NCBI RefSeq assembly: GCF_045679555.1
Contig: NC_092090.1
Span: forward strand, 32,063,288-32,127,287
From: Salvelinus alpinus
Lineage: Eukaryota > Chordata > Actinopteri > Salmoniformes > Salmonidae
Reading direction: 5' to 3'
Length of the DNA stretch: 64,000 nucleotides
The position numbers were made by a program, and so were the translations under genes. Below are positions 1 to 11,900 of this stretch, piece after piece (positions within the stretch are counted from its first letter, which is position 1; each line of letters starts with the position of its first letter). Below the pieces are notes generated by a model, which saw only the letters and a list, made by a program, of their open reading frames with translations, had not been told where the DNA came from and ran no database searches.

Positions 1-1250
<1,250 letters not shown>

Positions 1251-1270
1251 TATATATATATATATATATA
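1251..1270. repeat. (TA)n microsatellite at the Tc1 target site
   Basis: A run of alternating TA lies directly against the right end of the first Tc1 element. TA runs are natural targets for Tc1 insertion. Confidence 0.85.
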
Positions 1271-1294
1271 GTATATCATTTTTTATTTTTTTTT

Positions 1295-1606
1295 ACTTAA
1301 CTAAGACTGTTGCATAAGTATTCAGCCCCTTTTTGTTTAGATAAGCCTAAATTAGTTCAGGAGTAAAATATGGCCTAACAAATCACATAAATTACCTAAC
1401 CCTGAAATAATAGGGGTTGACTGGAGTTTTGAATGACTAACTGTCCCCCATACAACATTTTAAGGTCCCACAGTCAAGTGTTGAGTTTCAAGCACAGATT
1501 CCACTACAAAGACCACAGAGCTTATCAAAAGCCTCATAAAGGGCAGTGATTGGTAGCTGGGTAACAATAACCAATCCGACATTGAATGTCTCTTTTAGCT
1601 TTAATG
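1295..1606. mobile_element. Fragment of a second Tc1-like subfamily
   Basis: AT-rich non-coding sequence beginning around GCATAAGTATTCAGCCCC, a phrase of the kind found near Tc1 terminal repeats. It resembles the 5' part of a widespread salmonid Tc1-like repeat. No transposase reading frame and no right terminus are visible. Family assignment is by recognition only. Confidence 0.5.
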
Positions 1607-1609
1607 TCT

Positions 1610-2715
1610 CTTTTACCCCAATCTGAGGTCCTGAGTTCTCTGAAGCAGGTTTTCATCAAGGATCTCTCTGTACTTTGCTCCATTCAGATCCCTCAATGTT
1701 TTACTCAAATCTATACACAATACCCCACAATGACAAAGCAAAAAACAGGTTTTTAGACATTTTTACAAAAATTAACAGTTACACCGTATTCAGACCCTTT
1801 GGTATGAGACTCGAAATTGAGCTCAGGTATATCCTGTTTCCATTGATCATCCTTGATGTTTCTTCAACTTGATTGGAGTCCACCTGTGGTAAATTCACTT
1901 GATTGGACATGATTTGGAAAGGCACACCTGTCTATATAACGTTCCACAGTTGTCATGTCAGAGCAAAAAACAAGCAATGAGGTCAACGGAATTGTCTCTA
2001 GAGCTCCGAGACAGGATTGTGTCAAGGCACAAATCTGGGGAAGGGTACCAAAACATTTCTGCAGCATTGAAGGTCCCTAAATGGAAGAAGTTTGGAACCA
2101 CCAAGACTCTTCCTAGAGCTGGCCACCCGACCAAACTGAGCAATTGGGGGAGAAGGGCCTTTGTCAGGGAGGTGACCAAGATCCCGATGATCACTCTGAC
2201 CGAGCATCACAGTTCCTCTGTGGAGATGGTTGTCCTTCTGGAAGGTTCTCCCATCTCTGCAGCACTCCACCAATCAGGCGGTAGAGTGGCCAGAAGGAAT
2301 CCACTTCTTAGTAAAAGGCACAACCGCCTGCTTGGAGTTACCCAAAAGAGTGCAGACTTGAACCAGATCGAACATCTCTAGAGAGACCTGAAAATAGCTG
2401 TGAAGCGACGCTCCCCATCCAACCTGACAGCGCTTGAGAGGATCTACATACAAAGATGTGCCAAGCTTGTAGCGTGAATACCCAAGAACAGTCAATGCTA
2501 TAATCGCTGTCAAAGGTGCTTCGACAAAGTACTGAGTAAAGGGCCTAAATACTTATGTAAATGTGATTTTTATTTTTTTAACCTGTTTTTGCTTTGTCAT
2601 TATGGGGTATTGTGTGTGTGTGTGTAGATTGAAACAATTTAATCCGTTTAAGAATAAGGATGTAACGTCACAAAATGTGAAAGTCAAGGGGTCTGAATAC
2701 TTTTTGAAGGCACTG
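1610..2715 (+). mobile_element. Rearranged, internally deleted Tc1-like element
   Basis: The right end is clear: ...GGGGTCTGAATACTTTTTGA then AGGCACTG at 2715, followed by TA. From about 1690 the sequence reads as the 5' untranslated part and then transposase in the plus direction. The preceding 1617-1690 segment matches the middle of the same transposase family in antisense (compare 37435-37500), so the 5' end is internally inverted or a second fragment is joined there. This is the same subfamily as the element at 36668-38043. Confidence 0.8.
1977..2475 (+). pseudogene. Tc1 transposase remnant lacking the catalytic core
   Basis: The start is MRSTELSLELRDRIVSRHKS, typical of salmonid Tc1 transposases. 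Several codons of the helix-turn-helix are missing before KWKKFGTT. After LLSKRHNR the frame jumps to a degenerate DLNQIEHL motif at about 2357, so the segment containing the first two catalytic Asp residues has been deleted. A stop follows at 2379-2381 and recognisable C-terminal sequence continues to about 2475. Dead copy. Confidence 0.8.
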
Positions 2716-2857
2716 TATATACAGCAACATATCCCCCATGAGCATTTGTCTCTTCTATATATGTTTTTTCCTTGTATTGCTACTGCGCTATCATCAAATT
2801 AATTATCTAAGCAAGAGAAAAAAATATACATTCAGCAGTCCATTAATAAATTGAGGT

Positions 2858-3063
2858 GTGTGTGCTGCAGAGTTGAAGCTACGAACCCATAGGCTTGGCT
2901 CTCTCATCCCTTCCAGGCTTCTGGGAGGGAAAGTGGACAATGAGCCTGTCATAGTGGATGTAAGCAACGTCTCCAAGTGCTCTGGCAGCTTTCATGGCTG
3001 GGATAAGTTTGTTTTCCTCTTCTGGCGCACAGCTTCAGGATAGTCCCTGTGGAGGAAGATATA
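2858..3063 (-). pseudogene. L1-like LINE ORF1, C-terminal part
   Basis: Read on the minus strand this gives HRDYPEAVRQKRK and a downstream VHFPSQKPG-like segment, resembling the C-terminal domain of L1 ORF1 proteins (RNA-binding chaperones of LINE-1). It continues the ORF1 segment at 4643-5035. The two halves are separated by the transposon at 3066-4640, and the reading joins across the TA target. Interrupted and partial. Confidence 0.65.
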
Positions 3064-3065
3064 TA

Positions 3066-4640
3066 CAGTTGAAGTTTACAAACACCTTAGCCAAATACAT
3101 TTAAACTCAGTTTTTCACAATTCCTGACATTTAATCCTAGTAAAAAATCCCTGTTTTAGGTCAGTTAGGATCACCACTTTATTTTATCACTGTGAAATGT
3201 CAGAATAATATTAGAGATTTTATTTCAGCTTCTATTTCTTTCATCACATTCCAAGTGGGTCAGAAGTTTACATACAGTCAATTATTAATTGGTAGCATTG
3301 CTTTAACATTGCTTAACTTGAGTCAAACGTTTCAGGTAGCCTTCCACAAGCTTCCCACAATAAGTTGGGTGAATTTTGTCCCATTCCTCCTGACAGAGCT
3401 GGTGTAACTGAGTCAGGTTTGTAGGCCTCCTTGCTTGCACACGCTTTTTCAGTTCTGTCCACAAATCTTCTATAGGATTGAGGTCAGGGCTTTGTGATGG
3501 TCACTCCAATACCTTGAATTTGTTGTCAGTAACCCTTTTTGCCACAACTTTGGTAATATGCTTGGAGTCATTGTCCATTTGGAAGACCCCATTTGCGACC
3601 AAGCTTTAACTTCCTGACTGATGTCTTGATGTTGCTTCAATATATCCACATAATTTTCCCTTCCTCATGATGCCATCGATTTTGTGAAGTGCACCAGTCC
3701 CTCCTGCAGCAAAGCACACCCACAACATGATGCTGCCACCCCAGTGCTTCAGGGTTGGGATAGTGTTCTTCGGCTTGCAAGCCTCCCCCTTTTTCCTCCA
3801 AACATAACGATGGTCATTATGGCCAAACAGTTATATTTTTGTTTCATCAGACCAGAGGACATTTCTACAAAAAGTACAATCTTTGTCCCCATATGCAGTT
3901 GCAAACCGTAGTCTGGCTTTTTATGGTGGTTTTGGAGCAGTAGCTTATTCCTTGTTGAGCGGCCTTTCAGGTTGTCGATTTTATAGGACATGTTTTACTG
4001 TGGATATAGATACTTTTGTACCTGTTTCCTCCAGCATCATCACAAGGTCCTTTTGTTGTTCTGGGATTGATTTGCACTTTTCGCACCAAAATATGTTCAA
4101 CTCTAGGAGACAGAACGCGTCTCCTTCCTGAGCGGTATGATGGCTACGTGGTCCCATGGTGTTTATACTTGTGTACTATTGCTTGTACAGATGAACGAGG
4201 TACCTTCAGGCATTTGGCAATTGCTCTCAAGGATGAACCAATGGAGGTCTACATTTATTTTGAGGTCTTGGCTGATTTTCTTTTGAATTTCCCATGTTGT
4301 CAAGCAAAGAGGCACTGAGTTTGAAGGTAGGCCTTGAAATACATCCTCAGGTACACCTCCAATTGACTCAAATGACATCATTTAGCCTATCAGAAGCTTC
4401 TAAAGCATGACATAATTTTCGGGAATTTTCCAAGCTGTTTAAAGGCACAGTCAACTTAGTGTATGTAAACTTCTGACCCACTGGAATTGTGATACAGTGA
4501 GATAATCTGCCTGTAAACAATTGTTGGAAAAATACTTGTCATGCACAAAACGATAGTTTAACAAGAAATTTGTGGAGTGGTTGAAAAACGAGTTTTAATG
4601 CCTTTAATCTAAAGTGTATGTAAACGTCTGACTTCAGCTG
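3066..4640 (-). mobile_element. Sleeping Beauty-type Tc1 element inserted in an L1 ORF1
   Basis: An element of 1575 bp flanked by TA at 3064-3065 and 4641-4642. The ends carry the inverted/direct repeat plan of the Sleeping Beauty group. On the left there is an outer repeat (CAGTTGAAG...TTTACA, about 7 bases shorter than the usual unit) and an inner repeat near 3251-3279. On the right there is an inner repeat at 4458-4484 and an outer one at 4613-4640. The two terminal regions differ in sequence between the direct repeats. The transposase lies on the minus strand. Confidence 0.9.
3285..4295 (-). pseudogene. Sleeping Beauty-type transposase, degraded
   Basis: A start codon at 4295 (MGNSKEN...) and a stop near 3285 give about 337 codons, close to the 340 of this transposase group. 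The N-terminal region matches in short blocks. LLQNHHKKP precedes the catalytic region, whose WSDETKI motif (about 3840-3860) is followed directly by a stop. The second Asp (FQMDND, about 3575) and the Glu (DLNPIEDLW, about 3480) are recognisable. Several stops and frame changes show that it is inactive. Confidence 0.85.
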
Positions 4641-4642
4641 TA

Positions 4643-5035
4643 TGTTCCTCAAGTTCTTGGCTCTTTCCAGAACAGCTACCTTGTTCTTGAACCTTAGGAA
4701 CTTGACCACTATCGACCTAGGCCGGTAGTGGGTGTTTCAGTCCCGTGGGCGCGCTCTACCTCAATCTGGTCCATCTTCAATTTCTCAGATCATTTCCCTC
4801 ACTGTCCTCAGGCTCCGCCCAGGTCTCGTGGAGATTCTGCAATTCTGTCCACAACCATGTAGTTCCGCCTTGATATATTGATTTATCCATTGTTATCATG
4901 GATTCACACACCGAACTGATGTCCTCTCTCAAGGACCTACAGACTGCTTTCATCTTGCCGTTCTCCTGTTTCAACTCATCGAGCTGACCCTGGGAGAACT
5001 GAAACCTGGTCTTCAGGTCCTGGACCGGTTGACCA
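4643..5035 (-). pseudogene. L1-like LINE ORF1, coiled-coil and RRM part
   Basis: On the minus strand a coiled-coil-like stretch (QLDELKQENGKM... SLREDISSVCESM) is followed by ETWAEPEDSEGN, and then, after a frame break, by QIEVERAHGTE, the signature of the L1 ORF1 RNA-recognition domain. It is degenerate and split from its C-terminus by the Sleeping Beauty-type insertion. No ORF2 is visible nearby. Confidence 0.65.
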
Positions 5036-5589
5036 TTATTTTATTAGTTGAATCCACCAGAATTTGACAAAACACAACCCAGTTTTCTTGTTTCAACGAC
5101 TGCTTTTAGAACTCGTTTGTTTTAAAAGATCCTTCATGTGTGATGGACACCACTGTCCTCAACGGTGCTCACATAGGCTTTGGTCTTTGTCATGGTAGCT
5201 ACCAACGTAGGCTACGCTGTTACTCCTCACAGTTCCAAACAAGGCAGGTCACAGGGAAGATTGAACATGACAAACAGCAGGGATCTAGACAGCCACAAAC
5301 CCGGGAAATCCTCTGTCCCAGCCTACAATGGCTAACCGCGTCGCGGACTACATTCAAGCCCTCAAGAATACCCTGCTTGCTTGATAGGCAGCTAGGTAAA
5401 TAGATCTTCAGACCCGGCCTTAGTTGGCAGGATCACTGGACAGAGACTAGCAGTCCCAGCAACTGATGCCAACTGCGTTGTGAGATCCAAACTAAAATGT
5501 TAGCTAGCTACTAAAACTTTCCAATACACTTTCAAAACAACACAACTGAGCTCTCCCTCGTTTCGTGTTCAACAGGAAGTGACAATGGT
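5036..5589. other. Unassigned sequence, possibly L1 5' region
   Basis: No convincing coding or RNA gene. By position it may be the 5' untranslated region of the minus-strand L1-like copy. A short ORF at 5140-5403 shows no recognisable domain. Confidence 0.3.
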
Positions 5590-5849
5590 TATTGCAAAAT
5601 AATGGACAAATATGTCCCAATCCAGTTTTGCAAAGCTGTTAGATTTACCCAAAACTCACAGCTGTAATCAATGCAGAAGGTGTTTCTAACATGTTTCGAC
5701 TCGGGGAGCTGAACACTTACACAACAATGTTTTACTTATAATTTTTTTTCTTCCACTTTGGCATTTAGTGTTTCGTGTAGATTGACAATTTAAATTAATT
5801 TTAATCCCACGTATCACAAAATGTGAAGATACTTTTGCAAGGTACTGTA
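5590..5849 (+). mobile_element. Degraded 3' end of a Tc1-like element
   Basis: The phrase CTGTAATCAATGCAGAAGGTG and the terminal AAGGTACTGTA resemble the end of a salmonid Tc1 transposase gene and its terminal repeat (compare 37794-38045). The terminal TA is at 5848-5849. Only about 260 bp remain. It ends just 22 bp before the first visible ppfibp2 exon. Confidence 0.6.
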
Positions 5850-5871
5850 TGGATTCATCTCCCTGTTACAG

Positions 5872-5947
5872 GACCGGCGTATTGAGGAGCTCACACTGCT
5901 CTTAGTCCAGTGCAGACAATTCAGAGATGTTGTGACCCCAAGACAAG
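5872..5947 (+). CDS. ppfibp2: ppfibp2 exon: end of coiled coil
   Basis: The acceptor is TTACAG and the donor GTAACA; the exon ends in phase 1. It encodes DRRIEELTLLLVQCRQF..., which matches the conserved end of the liprin-beta coiled coil. The last 22 intron bases separate it from a Tc1 end fragment. Confidence 0.85.
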
Positions 5948-8900
5948 GTAACAATCTCCCCTACCATACATTGTACTACTCTAGTTATTGATTGTTTTAA
6001 TGAAAAGCCACCAAAAGGGTAAAACATTCCTTACATTCAAATGTATAATGAACTAGAGAAAGCAGAACATTTTCATTATGACACTCTTTCTCTGATAGCT
6101 CCACCCACTATCCTCTCAATATCCAATGAGAGTACTCCATCGAGCAGCAGTGAGGAACGGGAGCATGGAGTGGTGATGAGGACAGTTCCTCCCAGTGTAC
6201 TCCCTGAGAACAAAAAGACTGAGGTGGGTCAGAGGAAGGGGAATGTTCAGATAGGGGGGAAAAAAATAGTTCTCTCAGCCCCAAGCATACACTGACAATT
6301 ACTCCAGTTTTCAGTATCAGCACAATATGAAGGTAGAAAGTGTCTTTGGATTAAAACATGTTTTGATCCTGGCCTATATGGTTCAGAAGCCTCATTTTCA
6401 CAAGTCTTCTGACTGTTGAACTAGAGGTTATGGCGCTCCCATCATATTCCTCGTTCCCTGCCCTCATCTCCGTCTCTCCTCTGGTCCAGATGTCCTTCAG
6501 CAGTTCATCCCCCCAGCTCGTGTCCCACCTGCCAGCCCAGAAGGAAAGAGAACTCTGGTGAGACTCTGGGAATGGAACACCTTTTATGGGACTTCTTTAA
6601 GAGATCTATGGGGCTGCACTAACCAATATAAATCATTGTGAATTGAATAATCAGATGATAATGCATTTTTATCAGGACACATCCCCGACTTTTATCAAGC
6701 AGTATGGACAACCTACAGAATGGATCTTCATCGAAGGTAGTGGGGACATTTTCACTTGACACCATTTACTGCCCAGAGTGAGAAAATCTGTCTAGAAAGG
6801 GCATTACACTTTTCTCCCCAATCTGTGTCACAGCACTAACTCCTTGTCATCTAATGACTGTTCTTCACCTTTCCTACCTCTAGCATGTAGTGGTGATTCC
6901 TGTAGAGGCTGAAGTGTCTACTGAGGTATTATTACTGTGAACAAAACTCTTCACTTTCATATCTAACCATTACTGTTCTCTTTGTGTTTGGGTCACACTT
7001 CTGACCACATGATTGTTTTGTGTCTTGTCAATCAATTTTATAGAAAATAAATGAATTAATCAAAAGTAAAATAAAACATTTTCTATTGGTCTAATTGTTT
7101 CATTTGTCTGTTTGTTCTCCAGAATGGGCCTGTAGATAACCGGTGCCAGACCCTGCCAGTGAAGACCGCCTTCCCAGAGCATAATGGAGAGGGAGAGTGC
7201 AGTGAGACACAGAGCCAGAGGTCTCCAGAGGGGAGTGAGGATGGAGACTCAAGTAAGCCTAAAGAAGCATTAATCCCCCCCCACCACACACACACTGTCT
7301 GTTAGTGCTTCAGACACCTTCACCTCAGAATATACTGTCGGTTTCACTATCATATGTTGCATGGTGGACAGACCTGCTCTGAGAAACCATATGTGCTTAG
7401 TTCTGGCCCCTTCTACACCACAGAGCACAAAGCCCCAGATAGCTGATCAGACCAAGACCTGGTCCTCCCTTTGAGACAGGGCACAGGACTCTGATCAGTG
7501 GATTGTGTCACTTTGATCAAAGCTAATAGCGGTGAGGCCGGAGCAAAGGTTTTCAGGGATATTCCTGACTGCCTGACATATACCATGTTCAGAACCCCAC
7601 CCTCTTTCTGGTCGACCACACTGAACCCAACCCCATCCTCTCTCTCACAGACCACGCTTACCCCAATTCCACCTTCTCTTTCTAAATGACCAAGGTCCAC
7701 ACAACCCCACCCTCTCTCACGGACCACACTCACCTCAACTCCACCCTGGGCTTTGGAGTGGCAGGAATCAAGTCCATGAGTATATGATCCTCCCACAAAA
7801 TTAATCTATATTGGCCTCCCAGCTGCAACTAGTGCCATATTATGGTTGCAGTGGTGGGATTTTGTGCTGTGCACATAAACAGGCACAGGCCCAGCAGCTG
7901 GAACCCCTTTCTATGTGCTCTCACTCCTTTTGGGTGGTCGGTTAGAGCCAAAGGCCTCCAATACAAACATGAGAAAGCAAAGCTCTACCAATCCCCTAGC
8001 GCCTATCAGTGAGTCTTACTGGGGTTCGACACATCGAAAAATACATTACAGACGAAATACTTTACAATTGACATACACATCATGTTAATGCTTTTCAATG
8101 CGTGCATGTGCATCTATCAGTTACATACATGTCTGTACGTGCACAAGTAGGTCACATGGGGGAGAGAAGTTGTGCCGTGAGATGTTGCTTTATAAAAATA
8201 TATTTAACCAGGTTTGCTGTTCACTTGTGTTCATAAGATGGAAGGGAGTAATGCATTCATGGCTCATGGTATAATGCTGTACATTTCCTTTAATTTGTTC
8301 TGGACCTGGGGACTAGGAAAATGTCTGTTGGGGTGAATGTGTGCTCTGTGTAAGATGACAGCATACAACTTGGAATTTCCAATACATCCATGTTTCTTAT
8401 ATTTCAGGGATATGTGTCCATGGCACTAGCTATGAGTTAATTAACATGTTTGTGCTAGTTCTCTTCACAGGCTATTGGCAATAAACATAATTCTGTCATT
8501 AAGATTCAAGTCTTTTTGAAGGTTCTCCGCCTGTATGAAACTTTTTTCACCAAGATAACATCAGCTATTTGTTTTGCTGTCCTTGAAAGAAATGAATTTT
8601 TTGAACCAGTTGATTGCTTTTATTCTTGCATTGCACATTTTCACATTTAACCAGAACCTTCGCCCAGATGTAAACTTCAGATTTTAAATGTTTCAATGAT
8701 AGATACACAACTAGAAAATAAAGAATTTTTGTTGATCTTTCCCCCCTTCTTACAGGAAAGACGGAGAAAATGGACGACACCTCATCCTCTGACCTTTCAC
8801 CCCAGTCTTCAGGGGCGGAGTCGGGTCAACGAACTATTGGCTCACCAGAACACTTGAAGAACAATAACAGTATCAGAAAGCTCTGGGGAAAGTGAGTGGT

Positions 8901-11900
8901 ATATATATTTTTAAATTAAAATATATACAGTAAATTGAGCATATACCTCACCTAAAATGGCAAGCTTAGGGGTGTGAATGACACCCAAGTCTTGAATATT
9001 ATGTACAGTATGTCTATGAAATCAAATACGGTCCTCTCCTCCAGGATCAGGCGGACCCAGTCAGGGGGTCTGCATGGGGAGGACCTGGAACCAAACCAGT
9101 TTAGGAGAGGGGGGCTGCGTGCCACAGCGGGGCCAAGGCTGACCCGGACCCCTGAGTCTGGCAGCACTGTTCGGTAAGACTGGATTTGGGGGATAACTCC
9201 TTGACACCACCTAATTCCCCAACAGATTATGGCATGAATTAACAATGTAGTAACATTTCTACTAACCTTAACCCCTACCCTAACACTTATTCTACACCTA
9301 ACCGTAACCTTAGCAAAGAGTTGCTTATCAACAGATGGCTTGTTGATAGTATGACCATCTATACAAATAAAGTGTGCCCAATATGTGACCAACCGCCTCT
9401 ATTTGGTCTTATGTAGAACAATTTGAAATTGTGTTTTTTACATTAAATAAAAATAGCATAACTGGTGCCTTTTAACACCAATAAACTCATGCATTTAATA
9501 TATATAAATCTAGAAAACCAGGGAATTAAAAGCAACTTTCTAAACAATGATTTTGCTTAGTTTCTAGCTTGTTAGGTGTAAACAGTAGAGTGAAATGGTT
9601 ACTTGCATAGTGGATGGAGTCTTTTGTTTAGACATGTAGCTAGCTAATCAATGAACCATAATCCCAACTCTTAACATTGCTATCCTGCATGAATCTACAG
9701 GTAGCTAAAGCTAACAAATTAGCTAAGTTCAATGTTAGCTAGTCTATAACTAGCAATGTAAATAGCTCTGAAATATGAAAACAGTACTACACAGATTATA
9801 CACACAATGTTAGCTAGCCAGCCAGCTAATGTTAGCTAGCTAGCTAACAGTACACTTTAACGTGCAATGAAAACGACGTTCTAACAAAATTAGAAATGTA
9901 TAATATCTGAAAATGTAGCTTGCTAGACTCTCTAACCCGTATACATGGATGAATGCTTCTCCCTCTTTGTCACAAATGCCATGGTTGCCCTTAGTTTGAA
10001 AATGTAATCCAGACACGTGTTTTTATTCAACAGCCTTCCGTGTTTTCTTTTTGACTCCCTCTGCATTTGCAATCAAACGCCTTCCCCTTAGCTATCATAC
10101 TCTGCTTCCACCAGGCATTCCACTGATTTCAAAACTCAGAAAGTGGAGAGCCTTAGCAACACTTATGCAGTTTTTTGTGATATCTTTCAAAAAAGCCACT
10201 TTAGAAAGGATTACCTACACATATTTAGCAGCTTATGTAATAGACAGAAGAGTGCAACATGGCAGAACAATCTGAAATCATCTCAGCATGTCCAGCCCAA
10301 CCATTCTCTCAGCCAATCATGGCTAGTGGCAGGTAGCCTGGCGGGTAGGAGCGTTGGGCCAGTAACCAAAAGGTTGCTGGATTGAATCCCGAGCTGACAA
10401 GGTAATTCCGAAGCGCCGAAGACGTGGATGTCGATTTTTAAGGCAGCCCTCGGCACCTCTCTGATTCAAAGAGTTGGTTATATGTGGAAGACACATTTCA
10501 GTTGAGTGCATTCAGTTGTAAACCTGACTAGTTATCCCCCTTTCCCTTTACTGTCTTTTTCCATGGTTAAACCAACTAGGCTCGAAATGTAAAAAAAATA
10601 TTTTTTATTTACAGACGGCATACAAGTTTGTTTTTAAGGCACATAAAAGTTCACATGTTCCAGAAGGCATTTCTGCCAAAAAAAAGCTTTTTGATGAGAA
10701 AATATATAAATTAGATTCAAATGCCTCTCCTGTGAAGTAGTGACGTGCGAGATACGCCTAGTTTCCTGAAATGAGTCATATGTTTGCTACTGCACCTGTT
10801 TCAATATAGGGCATACTGTTCACATCGTATAGATGTTGAATAGGCCATATGCAATATATGTAGACAGAACCTTGTTTTGCTTCAGTGTTCTCGCTCTCTC
10901 AAGCATTCTTAATCTAACTTCTCTCATTCTGTCTATCAGGGATATGAACACTCCATTCAGCCAGTGGACCAGAGAGCAGGTGTGTGGTTGGCTGGAGGAC
11001 TATGGTCTGGGCCAGTACGTCAACCTGACCCGGCAGTGGGTCGACAACGGACAGACGCTCCTGTCCGCAAGGCCACAGGACTTTGAGAAGGTTATTGAGG
11101 GAGAGAGAGTTGCTACTCTGATGAACTTAAAAACATACAAAATGGTTGCTTGTATGGTGTCTATATTAGGACAGCCTCAGGGTCACAATTAGGTTGTCAG
11201 TCACTCAGAACTTTTCAGTCTCAGCAGGATTCGATATGGACACTGCGTTGTCATAATACTCTCTGGAGAACATGTAACACTGCAGGAATCAGGTTCATGT
11301 TGTTCTGAACTTATAAACATAGTCATTGATTGGTTTTGGGAAACCACAGTAAAACCTTGCATGTGTTTGGGAACTTTATTTTAATGTAAATGTTTCTGTG
11401 TCCACAGGAAATGGGTATCAAACATCCGCTACACAGGAAGAAACTACAGCTGGCTCTAAGGGGGTTCAATACTAAAGCCATGGAAAAGTCCTCTGAACTG
11501 GACCACATCTGGGTTACACGTACGTCTACGACTTAAACTGTTCTATCAAAATCTACTATATTCAGACATTGCCAGAAATGTGGTATTTGAGGTGCACAAT
11601 GAGTCAACTGCATTGTCTGTAGGATATTTTGATGGAAAATGTTCCTTGTTTAAAAGGAAGTTAAAATGGTTAGCTCTGATTGGTCACATGCAGGATGGTT
11701 GGATGACATAGGCCTTCCTCAGTACAAGGACCAGTTCCACGAGGGGCGAGTGGACGGCAGGATGCTCCAGTATCTCACCGTGGTAAGCTAAACAATGAGA
11801 TGTCTTTTTTAAGTGAATCGTACAATAAATGTTGAGTGTAAATGCTCACATTTGATATCACCATTTAATATAAAAGCGTTTCCATACATTGAATACGCCC

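Noticed and set aside
9250-9315. Interstitial telomeric repeat
   Set aside because: Only a few irregular CCTAAC-like motifs are present, with no tandem TTAGGG array.
10328-10420. A tRNA gene
   Set aside because: The tRNA-like head with a B box belongs to a SINE, as shown by the following SINE body and tail; the same applies at 31770-31830.
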